A stretch of 64,000 nucleotides of DNA, from assembly GCA_027919835.1 (NCBI GenBank), contig JANVFP010000025.1, positions 730,137-794,136 on the forward strand. Reading direction: 5' to 3'. Source of the stretch: Lentinula raphanica (taxonomy: Eukaryota; Basidiomycota; Agaricomycetes; Agaricales; Omphalotaceae). Positions within the stretch are counted from its first letter, which is position 1. Each line of letters starts with the position of its first letter. This document shows positions 35,485 through 46,387 of this stretch, in pieces. The notes below the pieces were generated by a model that worked only from the letters and a program-made list of their open reading frames with translations, searched no databases and was not told the origin of the DNA. The position numbers and the translations under genes are program-made.

Positions 35485-37253
35485 ATGGCTCCTCTGTATG
35501 TTTACTATATTGATTCGTTCTTCATGTACATAGGTTGAACTCTAATTTCAATTTTACCCAGTGGTAGAGTCCCATTCAGCCCGGAAGACGATGCACATCT
35601 TGTCGAATATTTAGCAGAAGTCAACAAAGATCGTAAAGGGAATAAGATATATCAAAAGCTTGTCGAAGACGTGAGTAGTTCACGCAACTCCTTAGGTTGG
35701 ACTCCCTTCTGATGATGATTGGCCTACGGACAGTTGGATCGATTTCCATGGGCTAAACGGCATTCATGGCAAGCTTGGCGGCACCGCTATATGCGCGACT
35801 CATTGGATTTCGATCGTCGGGTCAGCATACAGCAACGACGCAATCTGAGAGAAATTGTGCAGAATGCTCGCAACGAAGCGACATTTCCTACTCCCCAGTC
35901 ACCACCCGCTCCGGAGGCTTCAAACAGTCCTCGAAGAGAGAAGTCCAAGGAACTGGCTGCTCGCCGCCCTGTGAAGCTCAAGCGAGGACAAAAGTCATCG
36001 AAATTCATATTTTATAGCAGCGAAGATGACTCTGAGGCCGAGGATTTAGCTCGGCGTATCCGATTAGGCGAAGGTCCTAGTCGTTCTGGTGCGGTCACAA
36101 CAATGGAGTCCAATCGCAACTCTCGACTACCCTCCGTTCGTCAAGGGTCCTCTGGTATTGCCAAAGATCCAAATGCCATGGAAGTAGACGTACCCACCCA
36201 TCACCCTGGTGTCAACCCTGTAGACCCGGAATATGGTTCAGGAGAAGATACCACCGAGGCGGATTTGGCTGACGTGAAAGATGAGGAGGACGAGGAAGAC
36301 GAGAAAATCGCAGTCGGGCATATGTTGTTGAGCCCTCTCAGTAGATCGAAGAGGTGAGCACTTAATGCAGAAGTTCTTCTCATCACCTCTTCTCATTCTC
36401 ACTTAGCAATGATCCACCCCCAAAATCGGGCCCAGTTCACCAAACATCCAGTGATCCTAGCATCCCACCCCCTTCATCCGTGACACGAACTTCCGCTCTC
36501 CCAGAACCGACTTCTTGGCTCACGGCTTCTGATCAATCGCGACTGATCAATTCCATGATCCAGACCCTATCCGAGCGCTACAATTTTCCTCCAGAGTACG
36601 TCTTGCAAGTTTGGAAAGAGGCAGGAGACCTGAACGAGGCGGAGTCGATTCTGAAAGAGTTGGGCAATCTCGCGAAGGGGTTACTTAACAAAGCTGTTTC
36701 ACGTCGTTCGTCTTCGAGTTCTGCAACAGAAAATGAAGAACGTTCAGGTCATCCGGCTCCTAACCACGTATCGGTCGACACACGATTGCAACAGAAGAGA
36801 ATTTCCGGTGTCGATCCCGGTGTCGTCCTGAATCCCAGTCCGCTGCGGCAATCCTTTTCAGGTGATTCGATACGGGAATCCCACGAAGCGAGCCCTCCTC
36901 TTCGTTCTTCCGAGACTGTCCATCGCCCCAAACATGCAGTGCAGATTCATTCAAGTCAACGTAGTATACCTACTCCACCGACAAGCGTTTCACCTGCTCA
37001 TGAGGTCGTAGTACCTACAAGGCGCGCCGTACAGAGTCCAATCGAGACTATAAATGCTAGTCTAGAAAGTGGTCCGCAGAAGCTTCCCAGTAAGGAGCCG
37101 GTATGGCCGTCCCCGCTGCAGAAGGTTTACTCTACGATCTCGTCCCCCGAGAGGAAGGAGGTGCTGCAGAAGTTTTGGAAGGGTTATGGGGATGAGTTCA
37201 TTCGATTAGAACCTACTTTGAATGACGATCTACAAGAGTTCATGATTTATTGA
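35485..37253 (+). CDS. RAP1-like telomere protein (Myb domain)
   Basis: The first exon (MAPL) splices to GRVPFSPEDDAHLVEYL, GNKIYQKLVEDLDRFPWAKR and HSWQAWRHRYMRDSLDFDRR. This is the Rap1 Myb domain, with its spaced Trp residues, that begins almost at residue 5; there is no N-terminal BRCT domain. A basic patch (RRPVKLKRGQKSSKF) and an acidic tract (DEEDEEDEKIA) follow. Near the middle of the last exon lies a helical unit SRLINSMIQTLSERYNFPPE continuing YVLQVWKEAGDLNEAESIL, resembling the Rap1 C-terminal domain that binds shelterin or silencing partners. The C-terminus ends FWKGYGDEFIRLEPTLNDD. Three introns were read. It should act in the nucleus at telomeres; whether this Myb binds DNA directly is unknown. 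Confidence 0.82.
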
Positions 37254-37548
37254 AATGTTGTCCTGTTCCATTTCGCTCTTCATGCATCCGAATGCTTCAT
37301 GTACTCAATATGAATATCAACTGACTCGTTACGGGGAATGGAATATGGACTGTCTTCTATGACAGACATCGGCGGTATGCAGTACCACAGTAGGGCATTA
37401 CTTGGCAGCATCTCCGAGTGTTGAAGTTTTTGCTTGCCCCTTGAAGACCTTAGACGATGCATTTTAGGTCTATTCTGTGATTTTGCAGATACAGTCGTAT
37501 GAATACACTAGAACGATACCGAAACCAATCATAAAACATGACCAACAT

Positions 37549-39429
37549 TCATACATTTTCTTTTTCGTAAACAACCGCTTTATCATCCTGGACACTTCCT
37601 TCCTCAGACAAATCTCCTTCTTTCTCAATCCTACCCACATCTTCGCCAGTCTTATCCGCACGTTCGCGATAGCTCGGAACAAAGTTCACAGCGAGCGCGT
37701 AAGTCTCGGCGGAAACGAAGAACATGACAGGGACTATCATGGCAAACGCGGTGCTGTTGCGTCGGTCGGCTACTGAGGCCAGAATCGGGGGAACTAGAGT
37801 AACAATGGGAGGTAACCGGACGGCTTTTTTGGATTGAGTCTTCTGATGAACTTACTGCAAGCTCCGCCTACTACACCTCCAACGATCACACCGGAACCTC
37901 TCTGCGGCACGGTTGGCATTCATTTCATTTCAGGAGTTGGCTATCAATACATACCTTTGTATGTCTACCCAAACCTCTGATACCCAAGGCTACGATTGTC
38001 GGGAAGCACACGCTTTCGAAGAACAGTGTCATGGAGAGCATCGCGAGTCCGGTGTTTCCCCGTTGCGTGATAGAGGCAGCACAAAATATGATGACGCATG
38101 TGAGGTAAAAGAGGAAGACCCATCGAGGTCGAATGAATTTCATGATGCCTTTGTTTGACCAGTAAGAAGGGAGTCGATTCGAATAGGATGAGCCAAAAAA
38201 AAATCAAAATGAATTTGAGGGGAAGCGGGGAAAGTTCAAGTTGTTGCCAATCAGCCAAGAAGCAAAGAGAATATCTGATGAGCGATTTGATACACCGGAT
38301 AACTTTTCTATAAAATACATACCACTGCCAGAAAACCTTCCCGCTGCAAAACAACCTTGGGCAATGGCAAGGAACTTGGCTCCAAGTGCAGATGATGTAT
38401 TGGGTCGAATCTCTGTGACATAATTGATGAAATATCCCGCAATGGCGACTACAACCCGAAGAAGAAGGGGGAGAGGAAGAGGTCAGTTTTTTTGCCTCTG
38501 GCATTGTTATGATGCAAGGAATAACATACTCTGCGAGCCCGTATACGCAAACTGTGCCCAAGCAGCATGGAAAAGTCTATACTGCTTCCAAAACGGCTTA
38601 TCATCATCCCCTTTCGCCCCATGCGTCAAATCAGCTTGCTGGCTCATGTCAGCATCCGTCACCTCAGGAATGACACTAAAGTAAAACACCACGGCGAGGC
38701 AGAAAACAAAACACCCAATAGCAAGATACACCCATTGGACAGTTTTCAACGCATTAACAGAGTCCCCGGTTTCGTCGAAGAACACGTAACTGCCCAGGAC
38801 AGGGCCGACGACGGTCCCGATAGCTTGAATAGCTTGGGCGATGTTGATACGAAGCTCGGAGTATCTGGGTGGCCCAGTGACAGCCATGTACGGGTTCGCA
38901 GCCGTCTCGAGCGAGCCTAGGCCGCTGCCGATGATGAACGTCGCTCCGCAAAAACCACCAAAAGATTGTTTGAGGGCCGCGGGCCACATCATGAACGCAC
39001 CGATGCCGTAGAGGGTAAGCCCAAGGATGAACGTGGCACGGTAGCCAAAGTGACGTAGGACCCAGTTGGCGTAACCTAACGAAGCGAGGGGGTAGGCACC
39101 AAAGTAGGCTGCTTGAAGGCCAGAGGAACGTGTACGGGTGATATCGAGGGTGTTTTGGAAGTGTTTGTTGAGGGTGTCGAGTAGACCATAGGCAAAGCCC
39201 TGTTTTGGAAAGATGATGAGCGATAATCAAGGAGCTTATCGGAATGATGAATGATGTACCCAGAGGAAATATAGGATGGTGACGAGGAAAAGAGGGAAAA
39301 GCGTCTCCCTGCAATTTGGATGAGGATCATCCAGTTTATGAGGTGGAGAGTAGTCTACCTCAACGTCAACTGAGCGGCATCTGTGACACGATTACCGACT
39401 TTGAGAGAATGCGGCTTGAAACGAGCCAT
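37549..39429 (-). CDS. MFS sugar permease, FucP (fucose/glucose permease)-like
   Basis: This is a twelve-helix major facilitator of the FucP type. LFLVTILYFLWGFAYGLLDT, LNKHFQNTLDITRTRSSGLQ and AYFGAYPLASLGYANWVLRH are the family's N-terminal signature. GSGLGSLETAANPYMAVTGP and ELRINIAQAIQAIGTVVGP follow. The C-half has IRPRWVFLFYLTCVIIFC, FFESVCFPTIVALGIRGLG and SAETYALAVNFVPSYRERAD, then a charged cytoplasmic tail ending VVYEKENV. At least five introns interrupt it; some C-terminal joins (37.7-38.5 kb) are approximate. The substrate is probably a hexose, inferred from family. It is convergent with the RAP1-like gene. Confidence 0.88.
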
Positions 39430-39836
39430 TGGTGCAAATGTTGATCGAGGAGGGGAACTTCGAGGAAGAGAAGAAGCGAACCTTGCCAGAGTTTCATTGG
39501 AATGGAGTGCAATTTATACCGGCATCATTGACAGAATGTAGTGAAAAGAGAATCAGGCTTTCGTTCATTTCTCAACGGCCCGTATAGACGGTATACCTTG
39601 CACGATTGTAATGTGTGGAGAGAGAAAGCGGGAAAGGCAATCTCATGACCCTTGCAATCTTGGACAGATCCATGAATACGTGCGGTAGTAACGGCTGCGA
39701 GTGTATCAGTTGACCGACTTGGGAGGAAGATGATTGAAGCAATATGTTGATAGGCAGATTACATCGCTGCGTCTATCGCTGTTGGTCAAGTTCTGAATGA
39801 AAGAAAATTTAGGAACTTGGCAGGTACAAGGATAGC

Positions 39837-40473
39837 ATGATAAGTAGTTACCGAAACTCACCCTATTCGAATCTTTCTGTATACGGTAAAATCGAACAAA
39901 CGGTGACGGTCATAAATGGTCCATGGAAGGGGGACTTGTGCGGCCTAATAGGCAGCCTCGTGGATGATGAGACGATTTGGTTCATAGAGGTCTGCTCCGA
40001 AGCCAATGACAGAGTAAAAACGCTTCCGTTGATATTCGAGGGATTTAGATCTAGCTGAGTCTGAGTGTTTGCCACCTAGGTCTTCAACGTCAACCACCGT
40101 AACGCGGGAATGGGCTACACACAAAACGCGGAAATCAAGGCTAAAATTTCCGGATGTATTGACGTCAAGAGGGTCATACGGAGGGCCGACTGGAATATAT
40201 GTGAGTCAAACAACATGGCAGCAATCCACGACGATGAGTTGGCGGAAAATGTGAAGAGGGAAACGAGAACATGGATAGGCGCCAAATTCATTACTGTATT
40301 CAGGCTTCAAGCGCTCACTAAGCGCTTTGTCTTCTTTTCCTCCAGCCCGATCGAGACTGATCATTTCACTACACCAATACCAGGGCGGACGCACTACGCA
40401 AATTTTGATAATTGGATGTACATGTGTTGGGTACATTTGGATTCGTATAGGGTACAACGAGAAATTTGACTAA
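39837..40473 (+). CDS. Doubtful KOW-like small gene or gene fragment
   Basis: The first open part has a KOW-like run, QTVTVINGPWKGDLCGLIGS then LVDDETIWFIEV. A possible intron (gtaaaa...cacctag) leads to VFNVNHRNAGMGYTQNAE and IKRVIRRADWNI-like sequence, where a good gtgagt donor occurs. A third open segment follows an attcag acceptor and ends at 40473. The start is only the first ATG in the frame and may itself lie behind an acceptor. I cannot tie it to a full-length family; it may be a decayed or truncated copy of a KOW-domain gene. Confidence 0.25.
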
Positions 40474-40498
40474 TAGTACACACACGTTGTTGATATGC

Positions 40499-41635
40499 TT
40501 ATGACCGTTTCGCGTCCTTCTGCGATTTCTTGATTTCCTCTGCATCCTGTTTTGAACTGCTTTCCCTTTGTTTCTGCTGCTCCTCAAGCTTCTCCTGGGT
40601 CAAGTCCCTCTTTTTCAACATCACATACGCTCCTGAAGACTGCTCTGCTGGCAATGCCTCGACAACTCCACTGACACTGCCTTCCTTCTCGCCTTTCAGA
40701 TTCTTCCTCAACTCCCTGGTCAATTCAAGATCGTGCGAGAGGAATCCATGGCCAGCTACAGGACCGTAGTACGAAGTACCCGCGAGCGAACCAATGATAC
40801 ACATCCCTACAAGGATGGACAAGTAAAATCGGTACTGAGAGTACCACGCCGGAGTCCATCCCATTCCACAGACAGTAGCGTCGGCCCACCAGAGACCGGT
40901 GAACCCAACCCATTGTGCAAGAAGAGCGGTCATTGGCTGAAGAGCTAGAGTAGGCCACGCGAAGAAGATGGGTGCGGCACCGAGGAGGAGACGGCGGACG
41001 GTTTCTGATTGGGTAGGACGTGGGCTGGCGAATTCCATACCCCAGTGAAGAGCACCAAGGAACGAAAGCATGACGGCGCCATAGGTGACTTGGATGTTGA
41101 GAGCTTGGTCCAGCATGGTCAACGCCACGCCTGGATCGATCGAGGTTGGATTGCCGGCTGCAGCTGCGCCAGCGACACTGGCGAGATAGACTGTCGTTGC
41201 TCCTGCTCCGACATAGGGTACGGTGCCGAGTAGTCCAAACACCAAGACAGGTTTTGGGACAGAAGAAGCGAGCGAGGAAGTGATACCAACGAAAGATTGA
41301 TCGGATGCGGGGATGTTGCCTCCTGCGATGGTTTTGGCAATGTCAGCAGCGCTGTTTCCAGCTTCCTCCCGAATATTCAAAGCAGCGTGGTCAAAAGTTT
41401 GGGATGCTGGTCTGTTGGAGACTGTGGAGGCGACGGTACGGGCGAGAATAGAACGGGGAAAAGGGTGGTATTGAGTAAGGGATTTAGGATTGACTGAGGA
41501 GCGCTTTAGGGATGAAGAGAAGGTGGAGAGAGTGACGATGGACGCGGGTGTATGCATAGTCGCTGGGCGAGTAAGGCCAGCTCGAGGAAGAGCTTTGAGA
41601 GGGCTTCTCGCGAGACCTCGGAGAATGGGAATCAT
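40499..41635 (-). CDS. TMEM69/DUF3429 mitochondrial membrane protein
   Basis: This is a single long exon. The N-terminus (MIPILRGLARSPLKALPRAG) is Arg-rich with no acid residues, a likely mitochondrial presequence. The core has KPVLVFGLLGTVPYVGAGAT, ALNIQVTYGAVMLSFLGALH continuing WGMEF, and later aromatic helices (GLWWADATVC, FYLSILVGMCIIGSLAGTSY). The pattern of a G-rich first helix followed by YGAVxLSFLGxxHWG is diagnostic for DUF3429. The C-terminus is a Lys/Gln/Glu-rich helix. The frame is open 19 codons further upstream to 41692, but the presequence start is more natural. Function is unknown; the family sits in the inner membrane. Confidence 0.82.
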   Translation of the reverse strand: MIPILRGLARSPLKALPRAGLTRPATMHTPASIVTLSTFSSSLKRSSVNPKSLTQYHPFPRSILARTVASTVSNRPASQTFDHAALNIREEAGNSAADIAKTIAGGNIPASDQSFVGITSSLASSVPKPVLVFGLLGTVPYVGAGATTVYLASVAGAAAAGNPTSIDPGVALTMLDQALNIQVTYGAVMLSFLGALHWGMEFASPRPTQSETVRRLLLGAAPIFFAWPTLALQPMTALLAQWVGFTGLWWADATVCGMGWTPAWYSQYRFYLSILVGMCIIGSLAGTSYYGPVAGHGFLSHDLELTRELRKNLKGEKEGSVSGVVEALPAEQSSGAYVMLKKRDLTQEKLEEQQKQRESSSKQDAEEIKKSQKDAKRS

Positions 41636-41892
41636 TGTTGAACCACGGATACTGAGTAACAGAGTTTTGGATTGTTTTGGGTAGAAATCCAACCCAAGCT
41701 TTCTGCTATATATCCTGTCTCACCACTCGCACCCATGATGTCAGGCTTTACTTCGTCTCCAAACACCATGACGTCAAGATATATCTTCCGACGCCAGGTT
41801 GTTCGTTCGAGTCGGGCAAGGGGAAATTCAACTCCATCGTAGCAACACGCATTGAAGAAAAATATCAGAAGAGATACTCGATGTTAACTCAT

Positions 41893-44800
41893 TCAGCTCA
41901 TCTTTCTCTTCTTCCTTTTTCCACCCTCCAACACCTCTGCCTCTCTTTTATCTCTCTTTCCGCCCATCCCTACATTCCTCATAACCTCCTTCTTTCTTTC
42001 CCTTTCTTTTTCTGTCTTTCTCTCCTCTCTCTTCTCCTCTTCCTTTCTCTTCTTCTCCTTGCCCGCCTCCTTCTTCTCCCTTCTCCTCTGCACCTGGTCC
42101 TTCCTCAGCGCTCGGATTTGCTGTAGCAACGCTACCGCTCGTTTTTCTTCCGGCTCCATAACCACTGCGCGTTTTTGGAGATAAGGCTGTTTTTTCTTGC
42201 CTTCGCTACCACCGCCTTGCTTGAGCATGAGCTTTGGCTTGCTTTTGTACGGTAGCTCTTTTTGTAAGCTTTTTGGTATGACCAACGGAGCAAATTTCCC
42301 TTTCTTTTCTGTCCGTTGTTGTTCAATGACAGATTTGTGTTTGTACGTTGAATTAACGTTCAGAGGCGTCTTGATCCCGAGTGAGCGACGGACAGTGCCA
42401 GTCAGACGCATACCGGTCCAGGTTTGTTTGGTTTCAAGTAGAGTGAGGGATGAAGATTGCTCCGCGTCGTTGAGAGGCTGAGAAGGTAGGAGAAGCGAAG
42501 TGACAGGGGCATAGAATTTCCGTGGTTGGACCGAATACCATGCGCGGAGAAATACAATGTCTGAAAAGATAAGAGAGATGCAAACTTCAACACACACAAG
42601 CCGGACCGACTTCATCACTTCACTTACCGCTCATCAACACCTTATCCTCAAACGCAGCCCTGAACGCCCCATCCCCTCCTTTCCCTCCTCCCTTCTTCTT
42701 CCCATCCCCACCCAAACCCCCCGCACCAACCGCCTTCTTCACCACACCCCGTACCCCACTCACCGTCTTCACACTCGCCCCTTCAAACTTGGCAACCTCC
42801 AACGCGCTACTAAACATCCCCTTGATGAACGCCGTGTTTTTGAATATTTTGAACGGCGTCCCTGTCAGTTTGAGCTTTTTGACAATCTGGGAGGTGCTAG
42901 CGAGGGAGAGGACGACGCCTGTGGCGGAGATTCGGAATCCACCTGCGCTTGGGCCGTCGGCGACGCTGTTGAAGGCGCAGAAACCGGTGTTGGGGAGGAC
43001 TCCGGGGCCCCAGAAGGTAGCGTAGCAATGCATATGTTCTGGGGTATACTTGAGCATTCGCATTCGGATACTGTGATCGTCTAATGAGTATATCGGGATC
43101 GTTTGGAATCTTCTCCATCCAAGACTGACGATCAACGGATCGTTCGTCTTTAACGGTCGTGTGAACCAACGGTGTCGTTTTAATCTGACTTGGACAAAGT
43201 TGAATGAGGAGGGTTGGGAGGAATGTGATTCGGCGGGGAGGAGGCCGCCTAGGAGGAGTGGGTATACTGGATCAAAGTAGGTGATGAGCTCGGCGGGGAC
43301 TGACGTTAGGACGATTCGAACATAAGTCCCGGGAGTGTATCCCTCGAGCTGAGCACGAGCTTCCGGATCAGCAATCGACGCGAATTCAGCTCTGTTGAGC
43401 TCCAGTTGGGAGGACATCTCGGCTTTCTTTTCGGTATAAAAATCCACGCCTGATGCAGACGGATCGTCATATTCTTCGTCAAAGCGGGCTTTGAGAGCGG
43501 CTTTTTTAGATGCCAATGCATCGCGAGATAAAGAGGACGGGCCGGCTGCTGGGGTAGAAGTGGTGGCAGAGGAAGAGGGTCCGCCGGCAGTGCTCAGGGA
43601 AGGATCACCGCCTACAGCCTCGAAATCTACAAAATCACCACCTTCGTCGTCATCGTCTTCACCTTCTACTCCATTACCCTGTCCTTCGTCGTTATTGTCT
43701 CCAGTTGGAGCATCGATGCCTGTGATGAATAGACTTCGAATGCTCTCTAACATGTCCTCGTCCTCCCATTTACTGAGCTCTGCAGCATCAGGCGTCGGTT
43801 TTGATCTGTCTGCAAATTCGAGGTCAAGAGGGTCGGAAACGGCATCAGAGGATTTTTTAGTGAAGAAGAATCCGTCGTCGTCATCGTCATCGGCCGCTTT
43901 CTCGGGCTTTCCGGCATCAGCAGCTGATGAGGAGGGGGATTGAGAAAGGATTTGTTCTGGGGTAAGATTACTTGAGTAGATGTCTTTCACCCAGTCTCTT
44001 CGGGTTCGTCGACGTTGGACAGCCAATGCGTCAAGAGCTTTGATGCTACTGGGACCTTCTTCCACATCATCTTCATCGGTCTCTTCACCGTCCTGCGAAG
44101 ATGATGCTTCGTTTTCATCGTCGACACTCAACTCTTCATCTTCATCCTCGTCATCCTCGTCATCCTCAAATCGAGCGCGTTCGCCATCTTCTTCGTCAAC
44201 TCCACCTATATCCGAATCACTCTCTGCAAAATCAACATCTAGATGTGAGCCTGTGGATGATTTCAGAGAGGGAAACGAGCGATTGGGGCGTCGCAGCTGT
44301 GAACGACCGGTGTTCCGAGGGTCTGAACGTAACTTGGACATATTGAAAGTGTGCGCATGTTCGTCCGGTTCGTCTTCGGGTTCGTCGTCAGAATCCAAAC
44401 TTTGCTGCTCGTCCTCTTCGTCATCATAGCCGTCTTCTTCGTCTTCCTCCTCGTCCTCGATAGCCAAATGTTTCTCGGAAGACCCAAAGAGTCGGATGTT
44501 CGTCTGCTTGATCGCATCGTCAAGTGTCATACCGGCATCCTGCAAATCCATAACCATCCTCTCTCCTTCACCTTGTACGACATCTCCTTCTTCGCCGTCG
44601 TTTCTCCTTGAAAAACTTCCCGGTACGTTGATATACACCGCATCTTTGTCGTAGATCATCCCTCCTACATCACTCATCGGCGCATGGACTAACAACTTTT
44701 TCTTCTCGCTCAGCTTCCTTCTCTTTTCCGAGTCCGCATCGGGTAACGGACACGGGTCACCCAAAATTTGGACACTCTCCATGTCCAGATCACCTACACC

Positions 44801-45804
44801 CGGCATATGAACCTTTTGTCCTTCTCTCAGATTCGTCCCTCTCACATACCCATAAACCGACACCCTCCTATCGCATTTTCCTCCGGAAGTCCTGACTAGT
44901 TCTCTCGGAGTCAGGTCTTCTATCCGGTCGATGTAGACGTAAGGATGGGTGTTGCGGAAAACTAGAGGTCGGAACTTCATCACGCTGATGAAGCGCGACA
45001 GGTTGAGGATTTCGGTGTCGGGATATCGACCATTGAGCACCCCGGAGAGGTAGAACAGTTTCGCGCCTTGGTAGATTTCAGTCCAGAACCGTTTTTTCAG
45101 AGCTTTCTTGGACGCGCGAAGGGTAGCAGCTTTTTTAATCAGGTCAAGATGAGTGAGGACACCGATGACTTTGGGGAACCCATGAGATTGGAGAATATTG
45201 AGGAATTCGAAAGTTTCCTGTCCAAGATGATATTTTAGCGTGTAGCATGTACATCTTATGCTCCAATAAATAGCTTACCATTTCGAAACCGAAGCTACCA
45301 TCTATCATCAACAGCACCAGATCCGCTACCTTGCCAATATCAATCATGCTATTCAGGCAATTGTTACATTCCACGAAAGTTATCCTCCTCTTCTTCCCAC
45401 TGACAACTGTTATCGGCCCTTTGGGCTCACTCAACGTCTGTTTGGTGTATCTTCGAACCAGAGACTTGAGCAAAGTCGTTTTGCCTACTCCGGGAGGACC
45501 AACGATAGCGACGATGATAGGCGGAGGAAGATCGTCTGGTGTTCGGTTGACGAGAGGGACATGGAGCCGGGTTTGGTCTATTTCCACCGCCCGTCGCCCC
45601 ATACGGTCAGCATTGCGGCCGGATTTGGGTGCAAAGGCCTTGCATGGAGAGTGTTATAAGAGGATCGCGTGAAGAGGCAGGATTGTGAAGCACCTTTTCA
45701 TTGAATCCAGTTTGCCTCTCTTTCCCCTTTCCCTTGGAATCTTTCTTCTCAGCCTTGTTGCCCGAGTGTGCAGGCCTGTGTGCCTTGTGAGGCCTGTCTT
45801 CCAT
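41893..45804 (-). CDS. BMS1: Ribosome biogenesis GTPase BMS1
   Basis: This nucleolar GTPase of the small-subunit processome is needed for early 40S assembly. Exon 1 is basic ([20 protein letters not shown]); an intron then joins [20 protein letters not shown]. The P-loop is [20 protein letters not shown], followed by [39 protein letters not shown] and [10 protein letters not shown]. The central exon has [20 protein letters not shown], a long acidic region with repeated Asp/Glu tracts, then [20 protein letters not shown] and the C-terminal translation-factor-like domain ending [14 protein letters not shown] final intron leads to [20 protein letters not shown] and a Lys/Arg/Glu-rich tail. Three introns were read. 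Length of about 1,200 residues matches the family. Confidence 0.96.
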
Positions 45805-45957
45805 CAAGAAAGTCTAGACGATTAAAGGAAAGAGCTGGGTGAAGTTAAGGTGAAGGCTAACTTCAAATTCTTGAAAGTTTTTCTAGATTGGCGCTCGCGG
45901 GCATTCAATTCATACACCACAATCCCGATAGGGCTGTGTTGAAGCATTATCAGTGTC

Positions 45958-46039
45958 TCCCTCTTAGCTCAGTTGGTAGAGCGCGTCACTAGTATTATTC
46001 TTAATGACGAGGTCAGTCGTTCAAGTCGGCTAGAGGGAA
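45958..46039 (+). tRNA. tRNA-Thr (anticodon AGT) with 9-nt intron
   Basis: Acceptor strands TCCCTCT and AGAGGGA pair fully. The D arm is TAGCTCAGTTGGTAGAGCG, the anticodon stem CGTCA/TGACG, and the T arm AGTCG TTCAAGT CGGCT. Between the stem halves lie 16 nt. Taking an intron of nine bases (TTATTCTTA) at the canonical site one base 3' of the anticodon leaves the loop CTAGTAA, anticodon AGT. The mature tRNA would be 73 nt before CCA addition. It lies in the gap upstream of BMS1, divergent from it. Confidence 0.9.
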
Positions 46040-46387
46040 TGTACTGCAATACGTTTGGTACATTTTTTCGCGCTTTCGCATCTGCCTACCGGAGACTAGC
46101 ACTTTCTCCTCTCTCCACTTGCTCTCCTCTTTCCCTCGGGCCTAAAGTATGCGTTAACGGTGCGGGTTACTAGTTAGGTTGCATTGTAATTTGCCGTGCT
46201 TAGCGCTTAGCTTTGATTCGCTACAATCTAACTAAAAACTGATGTCGATTTCTTCAACATGACCTATGCGACCAAATCTGTAATTCCCCGTGGAGTCCCT
46301 CAGATAAGTAATGCCAGATGAACTCTGCCCTCATATCACTCAACCAGCGTCTTCTGAAAGTATAGTTTCTCCTTGTCTATACGTCTA

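Noticed and set aside
42557..44611. Plus-strand Ser/Pro-rich ORFs
   Set aside because: They are antisense shadows of the Asp/Glu-rich BMS1 exon; GAN codons read backwards give Ser and Phe.
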